A DNA stretch of 64,000 nucleotides. Origin: Olsenella sp. oral taxon 807 (GTDB lineage: Bacteria; Actinomycetota; Coriobacteriia; Coriobacteriales; Atopobiaceae). Below the pieces are notes generated by a model. It was given only the letters and a program-made list of their open reading frames with translations. It did no database searches and was not told where the DNA came from. Below are positions 1-9,065 of the stretch, in pieces (within the stretch, counting starts at the first letter, position 1; every line of letters starts with the position of its first letter). The translations under genes were made by a program, and so were the position numbers. Location of the stretch: positions 2,232,001 to 2,296,000 of the forward strand of contig NZ_CP012069.2 in the NCBI RefSeq assembly GCF_001189515.2, read 5' to 3'.

Positions 1-170
1 TCGTGGACGCACCCCTTGAAGACGCGGGGAAGAAGGGCTTCGGCATCACGAGGATTGAAGGCCTCGAGACAGTCCGAGCCATCCTCGACAGCTTGGACCC
101 CGGCGAGGAAGTAGTTCCTGATGAGGACACCAAGGCATTGGGTGGCAGGGAAAACCGGATAGACCGATAG
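1..170 (+). CDS. C-terminal end of an unrecognised protein (partial)
   Basis: An open frame enters from the left edge and ends at TAG 168-170. The visible tail (about 55 residues) is charged and reads ...FGITRIEGLETVRAIL... followed by an acidic stretch and ...GGRENRIDR. It has no membrane segment, and I recognise no domain in so short a piece. Codon use is GC-rich and gene-like, so it is probably the true end of a gene, but its function cannot be assigned from this fragment. Confidence 0.4.
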   Translation, partial: VDAPLEDAGKKGFGITRIEGLETVRAILDSLDPGEEVVPDEDTKALGGRENRIDR

Positions 171-261
171 GAGGCATGAGAAGGAAGCACCGCATCCCAT
201 GTGCGGCGCCCGCCCGTATGACGAGAAGGACTCATGGTCTAAGCAAGGCTATCAAGAGTTT

Positions 262-399
262 TCAACACCGTGCGGAGGGAAGGCGGCGGCCGTACACGAG
301 CCAAAGCACCACCGCCAAAGGGGCAGCCAGCACGCAGAACACAGGAGTCAGCGCATCGGCCGCACCCCACGCCAGCTCCTCGTGCCAACGCCTCCTCAC
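262..399 (-). CDS. Small holin-like membrane protein
   Basis: A 45-residue product starts at GTG 399, which overlaps the stop of the preceding minus-strand frame (GTGA). It has a charged N-terminus (VRRRWHEELAWG), one hydrophobic segment of about 20 residues (PVFCVLAAPLAVVLWLVYG) and a basic tail. It directly follows a cell-wall-binding endolysin-like remnant, and size, topology and position suit a phage holin or lysis accessory protein. No family match is certain. The alternative is a chance ORF in GC-rich DNA. Confidence 0.35.
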   Translation of the reverse strand: MRRRWHEELAWGAADALTPVFCVLAAPLAVVLWLVYGRRLPSARC

Positions 400-533
400 T
401 TCAGCATCTCGTTCATGCGCCGCCACCTGGCCGCGTAGTTCGCGCCCAAGCGGCATTTGCGTTCCTCGCCGTTGCCATAGTCGCCGCAGGTGACCGCCTC
501 AGGCAACTCGAGAACAGGGCGAGGCCGTTGTCG
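396..533 (-). pseudogene. Endolysin C-terminal (CW_7/Cpl-7-like) repeat remnant
   Basis: The last 40 residues of this minus-strand frame read ...EAVTCGDYGNGEERKCRLG... and finish with a short NEML tail. That is the spacing of the CW_7 (Cpl-7) cell-wall-binding repeat found at the end of phage and bacterial lysozymes (G-x-W/Y-GNG-x-x-R...L...VNxxL). The upstream catalytic part is not recognisable in any frame, so this is a decayed 3' end. With the small membrane ORF immediately after it, it looks like the lysis end of a vanished prophage. Confidence 0.4.
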
Positions 534-569
534 AGAGACCAAGGCTCGGGGCAGTCCCTTGGAGTTTGA

Positions 570-1177
570 CAAGACTGTAATGGGGGATGCGGCCCGACGA
601 GATACGCGGCCCCTCGGCCGCCCCGAGGCAGGACTCCTCCATAGGCACGACCAGGGCAGGGTTGCGATCGGCAAGTTCATGAAAATATCCGGCACGCGCC
701 CGGAGCAGCACGGAGGCACCGGAGTCAAAAGCGACCCCGGTCACGGGAGCCCGACATGCGCGGGAGGAACCTAGGGTCGGCGGCAGGAGCGTGGGCTAGG
801 TAGCGGGGCACCTCAGAGACTGCGACGAGGGCGAGAGGCTGGGGTCGAGACGCGCCACAGGAGGTGGGCAAGTCGCGCGCTCCTGCCCTCAACGTCACAC
901 CGCCCCTCGCACGGGGAGGCAACGGGGACCCCTGGTCGATGACCGGCGCAAATGTGGAGTTCAGGACGGCGGTGGAGGCGGAGCCCGACCCATTGGCCCG
1001 ACATACCGGGGAAATCGACCAGGGATTGGACTATCATGAGGGGATGACATCCAGTCTGCGTCGTGTGTCCGTGGACTTGGGCCGCCCCTCTCTATGGCAG
1101 ATTCTGCAATCGAGCGAGTCTTGATCCAAGTTTCCCACCGCAGCCCCCTCGCTTGATTCAGGTCGACGTTAACAGCC
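570..1177. other. Stretch without a recognisable gene
   Basis: Only short overlapping GC-rich frames occur on both strands, none with a recognisable domain or a convincing ribosome-binding site. The composition resembles the decayed IS DNA elsewhere in the window, so it is probably mobile-element debris. Confidence 0.4.
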
Positions 1178-1189
1178 TCACCGGACGAC

Positions 1190-1393
1190 GTGCGGGTGCT
1201 CGACCGCTCCTACACCGACGGCGGCTGGTGGCTCTTCGACCATAGGATCAACCTCACCGACGAGGTCTTCGCGCTCGCGGGCGAGGAGGCGCCGCGCAGG
1301 TGGATGCGCGTCAGGGACGTCGAGGCCCTGCTCGAGAAGGGAAAGGATCCGCTGGACCTGAGACACCGCACGGGGGACGTTCATCTCGGTTGA
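1190..1393 (+). CDS. Fragment of an unrecognised protein
   Basis: A GTG-started frame encodes 67 residues (VRVLDRSYTDGGWWLFDH...) with good GC-rich codon use through about residue 57. The last ten codons run into the first copy of a direct repeat, and the frame stops at TGA 1391-1393. The body looks like real protein (aromatic, acidic and hydrophobic residues in ordinary proportion). It has no recognisable start signal and no family I know, so it is probably a gene fragment cut by rearrangement. Confidence 0.3.
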   Translation: MRVLDRSYTDGGWWLFDHRINLTDEVFALAGEEAPRRWMRVRDVEALLEKGKDPLDLRHRTGDVHLG

Positions 1394-1444
1394 TAATCCG
1401 CAGTTGTTGATACCGGCCTGAGACACCGCACGGGGGGACGTTCA
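1357..1444. repeat. Two-copy 27/28-bp direct repeat with 33-bp spacer
   Basis: CCTGAGACACCGCACGG is followed by a G run and GACGTTCA at 1357-1383, and again at 1417-1444. The copies differ by one G in the run. The 33-bp interval is unrelated sequence. Repeat and spacer lengths are CRISPR-like, but there are only two copies, no cas gene is nearby, and the first copy lies inside a reading frame. It may be a decayed array end or an insertion-associated duplication. Confidence 0.4.
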
Positions 1445-1667
1445 ACCCAACAGCCCCGTTTTGTCAACTGAGACGGGTCAAGCGATATCAGGGTACTGCG
1501 GAGGTCAGGAGAAGAGCGCAGAAAGTATAGATGAGAGGTTTAGGCATGGGATTAACTTGGATTAACAACGACAGTTTTATCACTAAAGAGCTCTATGCAC
1601 CATTTGTAGTTGAAAAAGATAGCGACTATCTGCCCGACTTATCCAGCCGATACAACATTTTGCTCAA

Positions 1668-2799
1668 CTCTCTGTTAGACCACCGTTGACACGGCCAGCT
1701 TATCCTCCCAGTAGGACCAGAACGGCTGCGGCTCCCTCGCGAGGGCGAACCGCGTGTTGTCGTAGCTCCCCGTCGCCGCCTGGCCCGACAGGGTGTCCGC
1801 CCTGTCGGCGTCCGACCTCCTCGTCTGCTCGTCCCACAGGAACCAGTCGAGGTAGTGGCCGAGCCTCCTCGTCGAGACCCCCCGAGGCGCGCCAGGAAGC
1901 CCTCGGGCCTCGCGTGCATCGCGTCCGCCATGCCGAGCTCGCCGCGCACGGCCTCCCGCGCGGGCGTCGCGTCGTGGCGCGACACGCCGAGCCTGGGGAG
2001 CACCCGGGCGTACCCACGGAGGCCGTCGGTCGAGACGGACGTTCCCTCGCCCACGGCCCCCAGGGCCGAGGCCGTACGCCTCGTCGGTCGGCCGGCCCCG
2101 GTCCGCGACCTCGCAGAACTCGTCGCCGAGGTCGCCCCCCGCAGACCACGCACACCTTGAGGTTCGATATGCCGCGCTCGCGCACGGCGCCGCCGCAGCG
2201 GTGCGGCTCCCGTGGCATCCCCGCCGCCGACCCGGGCCGCCTGCCGGCCGGCGACTCGTCGAGGTACGTGCCGTCGACCTGGCAGGAGACGGTGGGCCCG
2301 CTCCCGGACGGCGCAAGGGCGCGGCCCATGACCTCGCAGAGCCTCATTCGCATGAACCAGGACGTGCCCGGGCACACCCCGCAGGCCCTCGCGCACTCCC
2401 CGGGCGTCCCGCCCGCGCACGCGTGCTCGACGTAGCTCGCCCAGACGTCCTCCCTGAGCTCGGGGTACCCGAGCAGGCCCATGGTCTTGCGCGAGAGGGT
2501 GCGGCCGCAGGACCCGCGGGCCCACCTCTGCGACCCGTCCCTGTCATGCCCCTTGCGCACGAGGTGCGTCCCGCCGCACCTGGGGCACGCGTCCGGCTCC
2601 CCGCCCGCCTCGCCGAGCTCGGCGAGCACCTGCGCGCGCAGAAGCCCTATGAGCCTCCTCCTCTCGTCGACGCCCAGCCTCCTCGCCTCTTGCAGTATCA
2701 TGCCAGGCATCCCGCGTCTCCCTTCGACGTGTTTTCTCGCTGACAACATCGTAGCGGAGACGCGAGGCGTCGTCATGTCAACGGTGGTCTAACAGAGAG
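1668..2799. mobile_element. IS1595-family insertion sequence, copy 1
   Basis: The element is 1132 bp with perfect 24-bp terminal inverted repeats beginning CTCTCTGTTAGACCACCG (1668-1691 and 2776-2799). It is flanked by the 8-bp direct duplication TTGCTCAA (1660-1667 and 2800-2807). Eight-base duplications and a zinc-ribbon transposase are typical of IS1595. The clean duplication dates the insertion as relatively recent, although the transposase frame is broken. Confidence 0.85.
1675..2776 (-). pseudogene. IS1595-family transposase, frameshifted
   Basis: The N-terminal third is in one frame and carries the zinc ribbon CPRCGGTHLVRKGHD...RGSCGR, followed by MGLLGYPEL and SWFMRMRLCEVMGRAL, as in IS1595 transposases. 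The DDE region then jumps between three frames: VDGTYLDES, then DEFCEVADRGR, then STDGLRGYARVLP, and finally HYLDWFLWDEQTRR and LAVSTVV at the end. At least three single-base shifts are needed to restore one product. GC-rich runs occur at several of these points, so part of the damage may be sequence error. Confidence 0.65.
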
Positions 2800-3971
2800 T
2801 TGCTCAAACGGGCACAAAGGTCCGGAGCAGATGAGGAGAGTACCGAGATAATCACCAGATACAAGCAGAAGATCCTTGAGGCACTTAGCAATTATAACAA
2901 AGCAGATATTGCGCAATGCTACACAATAATAGAGGGGCTAATTAAAGACATCGGCCATAATCCCCTTGCGGTCGATACGGTAAAGCAATCGAGCGCTTTT
3001 CCCGGGAAGCTTGGCAGTGAGGTTCAATTCTTCAGGGGAAGAATTGGCAATCCATCTTGCTCTTATGTGGCGAAAGACATGCTTCATTTGCCGAAAAGCC
3101 GAAGAGTGAAAACCGGTAACTATAGGTTCAGCATCCCCGGCAATCCGAGCTTTTACCTTGCAAACTCATCATACGGATGTTGGATTGAGATTGGCTTTCC
3201 TTCCTACATCGAGTTCAACGTCGCTCCCGTTGTTCTAGATGAAACACAGAAAGTTTTCAATCTTGCAGTTTCAGTAAGGGACTTCGATTCGATGAATGAA
3301 TTCGAAAATGACAGGGTTCATTGTTGGCTAAAACTACTCATGTTAAAGATCGCCACGTCGTATCGAATCAACGAAGACAAGAGAACATTCAAATCCGAGT
3401 ATATTATCTCCCAAGCAGTAATGATCTCTTGCAAAAGAATGGGATATGATGGTGTTGCATATTTTTCCAGAAGAGTGTCAGACGAAGCGTTTGCTTTGTG
3501 TGCCATCAATCTCGCCTTGTTTGTTGATTATGATGATGGTGAGTATTCCCCTCTCATCAAGCATATAAAGATGGATAGACCCCTGAACTATTTCGTATTC
3601 AAACAGTTGTGTCAATCATTGAAATACGGAGAGTGTAACTCAAGCTTAAGAACAGTAAACAACCCGTATATAACGAACATAGGAGACTACAGCAAGCAAT
3701 ACCCTTATAGAGAGACGGAGTTTTTCGAGTTCGATAAATTTCTGTTCGCTTCATGGAAAAAGGATGAATCTCCTTGGGGTGTGCCTGTTGAGTAACGCAT
3801 AGAATCAGAAGTACTCGTTTCTTTGTCATACGTTTCTTTAGACGATATGACCCGAACTGAGGGGGTGGAGCCTATTCCGGGTTGGGGCCCCAAGGGAATC
3901 TCCCGTGAGCCGGAATGGTTCCGTTGCGGCAGAGGGGCGCCGAGGTGAAGCCATCATGTGCAGAGGTGACA

Positions 3972-4237
3972 GAGAGGATGTTCTCGCGCGCTAGGCTCAA
4001 GGAGCAGTCCTACGACTCGACACTCTCGGTGCTCAGGCTGTCCAAGAAGTACGGCGACGGGCGCCTTGAGGCGGCGTGCACGCACGCGCTGCCGAAGAGT
4101 GCATCGCCGAGGTACCGGAACCTGAAAGCGACCCTCGACTCCAATCTCGACGAGGAGCCGAAGGTCCCGGAGGAGGAGACGCCCGTCGTCCCGACGGGCA
4201 CGTGCGCGGGGCGGAATACTACAAGGAGCTGGGGTGA
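3972..4237 (+). pseudogene. istA: IS21-type istA, C-terminal remnant
   Basis: The frame reads FSRARLKEQSYDSTLSVLRL, then KYGDGRLEAACTHALP and RYRNLKATLDSNLDEE. This is the C-terminal tail typical of IS21 IstA transposases. Near 4195 the frame slips by one base into ...GAEYYKELG and stops at TGA 4235-4237, six bases before the istB ATG. Everything upstream (HTH and DDE core) is missing, so only the 3' end of an old element survives. Confidence 0.6.
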
Positions 4238-4575
4238 TCGCGATGATCGACGAGGGGATGAGACGCAAGCTGCGCGAGATGGGCATGGGTGAGATAGTGG
4301 AAGCCCTTGGCCTGCAGGAGGCTGACCGCACCTGCATGGGGATGCCCCTCAACGAGCGCGTGCGTATGATGGTTGACCACGCCCACGAGGGCAAGCACTC
4401 CGCGAGCGTGAGGAGGCTCATGCAGAGGGCCAGGCTGCGGTTTTTCGACGCCGACCCCAGCGAGATGATCTACGACGGCCGCTGCATCGACGGGGTCCTG
4501 ATCCGAGAGGCGCTCACCTGACAGTTCATGGACAGAGCGCCCAACGTGATAATCGAGGGATGTACGGGCACCGGG

Positions 4576-4661
4576 AATTATGCTGAGAAACGGATTATGT
4601 CGGGGAACGGGCTGCCGCCGCAGGTCATTCGCTCGCGGCAGCCGCGTCCCTTTGCATAACC
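4576..4661. repeat. RIT left terminal inverted repeat
   Basis: It begins AATTATGCTGAGAAACGG and ends TCCCTTTGCATAACC, and is the exact reverse complement of 7910-7995 over 86 bp. It contains an internal GC-rich inverted pair (GGGCTGCCGCCGCAGG and the CGCGGCAGCCGCG segment) that could serve as recombinase arm sites. Confidence 0.9.
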
Positions 4662-4716
4662 GAAGAATCCTCCTAGCGTTGCATCACCTGCTTTTTCGAC
4701 AATGATAGGAGGACTT

Positions 4717-5957
4717 ATGGCAGATCACACCAACTTGGAGGCCCTGATCTCCGATACCCTGGTCGAGATGAGGAGGCTCGGCTATTCCGAGAACACCATA
4801 ACCGGGCTCAGGAGGATGTTCGCGGCGCTCTCGAGGTACGCCGTCTCGCAGGGACGCAAAGAGTCCGGCGAAGAGCTCGCGATTCGGTTCCCCGATGCGA
4901 AGTTCGGCGTCGAGCTCACCCAGCCCTGCCAGGCAAACCCCGGCGGGAGCTACCTCAAGGCCTGGCTACGGGCGATGCGCGTTCTGCTCGAGATGGGAGA
5001 ATGCGGCCGCGTCTGCAAGCGCATGCCCGGCGATCTCGTCCGAACCGAGCTGCCTGAGGAATCGCGGTCGCTGCCGGGCCCGTCCGACGATGCCAGCCGG
5101 CGGGCTGGGCACTCCGAGTCGACCATCTACTCGCGCAACGGCCGCATCAAGCACTTCTTGATCTTTCTGGCAGGCAACGGCGGGACCGACGCCTCGTGCA
5201 TTACCGAGAGCTCGGCGCACGACTACATCCTCACGAAGTCGTCTAACCACGCCAAGTCGGTGAGGGCGATCCTCACTGCGCTCCGGTGCCTCCCGCGCCA
5301 CCCGCGCCTGGGGGCACGGCGGGACGCGACCTCTCGCCGAGCGTGCCGAATCCCAAGCCCTGCTATGCCCCCGAGCTTCCCTCCACCTGGACGGCGGACG
5401 AGGTGTCGAGGCTGATGAACGGCATCGATCGCGGCAATCCCACGGGGAAGCGCGACTACGCCATGCTGCTCATGGTCGCGAGGCTGGGGCTTCGGGCCTC
5501 AGACATAAAGTCGATGCTCATCTCCGACGTCGGCTGGTCGGCGAGGACGATATCGATCACACAGCACAAGACTGGCGTACCGCTGGAGCTACCGCTGCTC
5601 GACGACATCGGCTGGGCGGTGATCGACTACCTGCGGGAAGGGCGCCCGAAGGCTGCCACGTGCCCGCAGCTGTTCGTTCGCCAGGTGGCGCCCTTCGACG
5701 CGTTCGGCGCAACCGCCAACCTCACCAACATACTCATAAGGCGTGCGCGCGGCGCCGGCATCAGGGCCCCGCGCGACCACAAGACGCTCCACTCCCTGCG
5801 CCATGCGTTGGCCAAGCGGCTCCCGGGGCAGGAGGTCCCGATAGAGGACATATCCCGCATACTCGGGCACGTCGACAGGCGCACTACCAGCATCTACCTC
5901 CGCATGGACGTCGACTCCCTGTCCGCATGCGCGCTCGATCCGGCGGTGATCGCATGA
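4717..5957 (+). CDS. ritA: RIT tyrosine recombinase A (one apparent frameshift)
   Basis: The start ATG 4717 follows AGGAGG at a good distance. The N-terminal half (MADHTNLEALISDTLVEMRR) is a SAM-like core-binding domain. After a slip at the G run 5311-5315 the catalytic half follows, with ARLGLRASD, HSLRHALAKRL, LGHVDRR and IYLRMD, the R-H-x-x-R-H-Y set of tyrosine recombinases. One extra G would give a continuous 413-residue protein. The stop overlaps the ritB start as ATGA. The three Rit proteins are thought to act together on the element ends. Confidence 0.75.
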
Positions 5958-6901
5958 CTTTCGCCAAGATCACGTCCGCCTATGTCGCGGAGAGGAGGGC
6001 GGTGGGCCTCAAGTGCGAGAGGGACGACAGGGTCATGGCGAGGATCGCCGCCTTGCACGGCGAGCTCGGCTGCCCCGAGGACGAGTTGCCGAGGGCGCTC
6101 GTCGAGGCCTGGATCGCGAAGCGCCCCGGGGAGTCGGAGACGACCGGGCTGCGCCGGATCGGACAGGTGCGTGGGCTCGCCAACTACATGATGCGCGCAG
6201 GCTACGACGCCTACGTCGCACCCGGGAGGCGGGGCCGTGCCGACCGCGGCACCTACGAGCCGCACATCTTCACAGACGCCGAGCTCGCATCGCTGTTTTC
6301 CACAGCTGAGGCTATCGCGGGCGGCGATCCGGCCAGCCGGCGCGCGCAGGCCGCGAGGCTGCTCAGACTGCTCTATTCCTCCGGCCTCCGATGCGGGGAG
6401 GCATGCTCGCTGGCCAAGGGCGACGTCGACCTGGAGGCGGGCATCCCGGCGATCCGCCACGCCAAGAACGGCAAGGGCCGGCTCGTCCCACTGCATCCCT
6501 CCATGACCCATATGCTTCGCATATTCCACGACACGGCCGCTTTGCGGCATCCCCAATACGGGGGTCATGGGCTGTTCTGGTCCCTGCCCGAGGGCAGGCC
6601 GATGACCACGGGCTTCGTGTACCGTTTCTTCAGGAAGGCGCTGTGGGCGGCGGGCATATCGCATGGTGGCCGGGGCAGGGGGCCGCGCGTCCGTGACCTC
6701 CGCCTCGCGTTCGCTTGCCATAGGCTGAGGAACTGGGTCAGGGAAGGGGCCGACGCCGATGCCATGATGCCGGTGCTCGCCGCCCACGTGGGCCACGCCG
6801 ACATCCGCCGCGCAGAATACTACCTCCGCCCCGCCGCGGAGATCTGTCCGGGCATGGTCGCACAGGTCGAGCGCGAGTGCGGATGGGTGGTGCCGTCATG
6901 A
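5954..6901 (+). CDS. ritB: RIT tyrosine recombinase B
   Basis: A 315-residue intact frame starts at ATG 5954 inside the stop of ritA. It has an N-terminal core-binding domain (MTFAKITSAYVAERRAVGLK), then LYSSGLRCGEACSL (first catalytic Arg), VRDLRLAFACHRL, AHVGHADIRR and EYYLRP (Tyr). The usual HxxR box reads RDLRLAFACHR, so it departs from the HSLRH pattern of its partners, as is common for the middle member of recombinase trios. The stop overlaps the ritC start as ATGA. Confidence 0.8.
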   Translation: MTFAKITSAYVAERRAVGLKCERDDRVMARIAALHGELGCPEDELPRALVEAWIAKRPGESETTGLRRIGQVRGLANYMMRAGYDAYVAPGRRGRADRGTYEPHIFTDAELASLFSTAEAIAGGDPASRRAQAARLLRLLYSSGLRCGEACSLAKGDVDLEAGIPAIRHAKNGKGRLVPLHPSMTHMLRIFHDTAALRHPQYGGHGLFWSLPEGRPMTTGFVYRFFRKALWAAGISHGGRGRGPRVRDLRLAFACHRLRNWVREGADADAMMPVLAAHVGHADIRRAEYYLRPAAEICPGMVAQVERECGWVVPS

Positions 6902-7904
6902 CCGACGCCGACCTCGCATGCCACGCCACCGACTGTCTGGGACGCCACCCGGCCGGCGCGACCCCGGTCCCAACACGATAGCCTCGTACCGCGACGCGTC
7001 CGGGCTGCCCGTCGACTACTTCGGCGATCATGGCAAGGAGCCGGAGTCGACGTCGACGCCCGATCCGGGCAGACACGCGGTCAGGGGGTTCCTCGAGTGG
7101 CCTGCGGCGCGCGGGAACTCCGACGGCACGGCCGACCGGCGACCTCGCGCGACAGGGGCGCTCGCGGGATGCGCGAGGGGGGAGGGCCCCGCCCGGCTCC
7201 TGCAGTACCAGCAGGTCCTCGCCATGAGGCAGAGGAAGGGGAAATCTGACGCGATGGTCACGCCAGGCAGGGACGGGCTTGCCGCCATCCTCAGGGACCC
7301 TGGGATGTCGACCTCCAGGGGGCGCCGCGACACGGCGCTGCTCACCGTGCCGTGCGACAGCGCCGCGCGCGTGTCCGAGCTCTGCGGGATCACCCTTCGA
7401 GACCTGAGGTTAGACGACCCCGCCGTCGTGACACTGCGCGGTAAGGGCCGCAAGGTCAGGACCGTGCCACTGATGCATGCGACTGCCGGCTTGCTAAGGG
7501 AATACGTATCGGAGGCCTATCCCGGCCTCGGTCCCAGGGACCTCGACAAACCTCTCTTCCCGAACCCAAGAGGCGACCATCTGACCAGGGCCGGTGTCGC
7601 CGACATCCTAGCCAGGCATGCAGACGGGGCGAGGAAGTCCGGTGCCGACATCCCCGAGGGTGTGTCGCCCCACTCGTTCCGGCATCAGAGGGCGATCGAT
7701 CTGCTGGAGTCGGGCGTGAACCTCGTCTACATAAGGGATCTTCTCGGCCACAGGAGCGTCACGACCACCGAGATCTACGCGACCGTGAGCACGGCGAGGA
7801 AGCGCGAACTGCTGGAGAAGGCCGCAACGGCACCCAGGGTCGGGGAATACCCCGACTGGACAGCCGACAAAGACCTCATGGCCTGGCTCAAAGCTCTCTG
7901 CTGA
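6898..7904 (+). CDS. ritC: RIT tyrosine recombinase C (N-terminal frameshift)
   Basis: The expected start ATG 6898 overlaps the ritB stop. That frame reads MTDADLACHATDCLGRHPAG and then stops. A one-base shift near 6950 restores ...GPNTIASYRD and the rest of a site-specific integrase: DSAARVSELCG, GKGRKVRTVPL, HSFRHQRAIDLL, LGHRSVTTTEIYATV. The C-terminus ends ...DKDLMAWLKALC. With one added base the product is 335 residues. The catalytic residues are all present. Confidence 0.75.
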
Positions 7905-7909
7905 TATGG

Positions 7910-7995
7910 GGTTATGCAAAGGGACGCGGCTGCCGCGAGCGAATGACCTGCGGCGGCAGCCCGTTCCCCGACATAATCCGTTTCTCAGCATAATT
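7910..7995. repeat. RIT right terminal inverted repeat
   Basis: It begins GGTTATGCAAAGGGACGC and ends TTTCTCAGCATAATT, a perfect reverse complement of 4576-4661. Its first base lies 6 bp after the ritC stop, so the recombinase gene runs almost into the terminus. Confidence 0.9.
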
Positions 7996-8023
7996 CCCGT
8001 TATGGAAAGTTTTCCATAACGGG
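7996..8023. repeat. 28-bp hairpin at the RIT right junction
   Basis: CCCGTTATGGAAA and TTTCCATAACGGG form 13-bp perfect arms around two bases. It lies between the RIT right repeat and the resumption of istB and has no counterpart on the left side. It may belong to the element, mark an earlier insertion, or be a by-product of integration. Confidence 0.7.
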
Positions 8024-8295
8024 AAGAGCTACCTCGCCTGCCGCATGGTCAAGCAGGCCTGCAGGATGCGCAGAAGCGCGCGCTACATAAGGCTGCCTGA
8101 CCTGCTGATGGAGCGCGACGAGCTTGCCGTCACCGAGCACTCCGACGCCAAGATGCTGAGGAAGTACGCCCGCTACGGGCTACCCGTGATCGACGAGTGG
8201 CTCACGGAGGACGTCGACGACGTGGCCATATGATTCCTGCTGGAGCTGGTGGAGCGCCGCTACACGGACCGGTCAACGGCCCTCTGCACCCAGTC

Positions 8296-8770
8296 CGACG
8301 ACCTCGTGGCGGCCATCGACGCCGCGGCGGGCCACGGGCGCGCCAGGCCCCGGGGGCCACCGGGCGGGCCGCCACCTCTGGGTCCGGGGCCGCCTGCGAG
8401 GCGGCGAGGAGGCCCTCGATGGCGGGCGCGTGCCCGACGTCGCGGCCGGCGAGCGCGACGGGGGCGGGGCCGGCCCGGCGGCCTACGAACGCCTCGCCCG
8501 CAAGGGGGCGAGGCTCCGTGTCGCCCGGCCCGGGATCTCTCGCGGCGCGCGCCGCCGCCGGCCGCAGGTGCTCCCCGGCGGGCTCGCCACTGGACGGGTG
8601 GGGCACGCGTGGCACGCCCAGGCAGGCCGGGCACCTCGCCGAGCGCCCCGGGGCCGGGTGCGCGGGCGGGCGCGCGCCCAGCCGTCAGTCGATGCGCCAG
8701 GCGAGGTTCCCCGCGGCGTCCCCCCGGCCGTGCGGCCCGGGAAGGTGCCGCGGCGGCGGGTCGCCCGACC
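8296..8770. other. Very GC-rich stretch without a recognisable gene
   Basis: Long open frames occur in several registers on both strands, but their products are Arg/Pro/Gly/Ala-rich and match no fold I know. Such frames arise by chance at this GC content. I see only decayed mobile-element DNA here. Confidence 0.5.
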
Positions 8771-9065
8771 CGCGAGCTTGTCCAGCTCGCGAGGGCGGGG
8801 CCGCCTGGGACCGCCGGGCCCGTCCTCCTGCCGCCCGACGCGGGCGGCGCGAGGCTGCTCTTCCAGGTCATCTCGGAGTCCCACGGGAGGCAGTCGCTCG
8901 TGACAACCACCAACCCGGGGTCCGGCAGATGGGGGGCCGCCCTCGGCGACGACCGGACGGCCGTGGCGGCCGTCGGCCGCGTCTGCCACCACGGGAGGCT
9001 GCCCCGGTCCGGGGGCGAGTCGCGCCGCGCCGGGCATGCGCCCGTGTCGGGGAAGGGGGCGGCGC
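8771..9065 (+). pseudogene. IS21-type istB, decayed C-terminal part
   Basis: The frame contains RELVQLARAGPPG, LPPDAGGARLLFQVISESHG, TTTNPGSGRWGAALGDD and GRVCHHGRLPRSGGESRR. This follows the end of IstB proteins (DadGarLLfQvIS..., TTN..f..WG...gDd, aaa.iDRvvHHg, GeSyR). The Walker B aspartates and several conserved residues are lost, and no start or Walker A is present. The same segment recurs at 23032. Confidence 0.5.

Larger units (their letters stand above)
1546..3795 (+). pseudogene. RES-domain protein split by an IS1595 copy
   Basis: The 5' part (1546-1667) and 3' part (2808-3795) join in frame once the element and one copy of the 8-bp target duplication are removed, giving 369 codons. 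Residues after the junction include FFRGRIG, then MLHLPKSRRVKTGNYRFSI, then FYLANSSYGCWIEIG. This is the pattern of RES-domain proteins (FRaR; MFHiPf...RySipG.P.LYL..S...C..E), which include NAD+-degrading toxins. GC and codon use are clearly lower than in the surrounding elements, a sign of separate origin. As it stands only about 47 residues can be made from the native start. Assignment to RES is by pattern only. Confidence 0.6.
4576..8023. mobile_element. RIT element (recombinase in trio)
   Basis: Three consecutive tyrosine recombinase genes with start/stop overlaps are enclosed by 86-bp perfect terminal inverted repeats (4576-4661 and 7910-7995). This is the definition of a RIT element. 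Outside the right repeat lies a 28-bp hairpin whose last three bases GGG repeat the last three host bases on the left, so the inserted DNA is 4576-8020 or 4576-8023. Apparent frameshifts in the first and third recombinase are single-base. Confidence 0.85.
4243..8295 (+). pseudogene. istB: IS21-type istB ATPase split by the RIT element
   Basis: The 5' part 4243-4575 encodes MIDEGMRRKLREMGMGEIVE... and ends at ...EGCTGTG. The frame resumes at 8024 with KSYLACRMVKQACRM..., so the Walker A motif GCTGTGKS is cut exactly between G and K. IstB is the AAA+ helper ATPase of IS21 transposition. Further damage is seen: TGA at 4519-4521 before QFMDRAPN, TGA at 8231-8233 before FLLELVERRY, and loss of homology after about 8295. 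A different, decayed istB end lies further right. Confidence 0.75.

Noticed and set aside
1357-1444. Calling a CRISPR array outright
   Set aside because: Only two imperfect repeats, one within a reading frame, and no cas gene in the window; kept as a repeat only.
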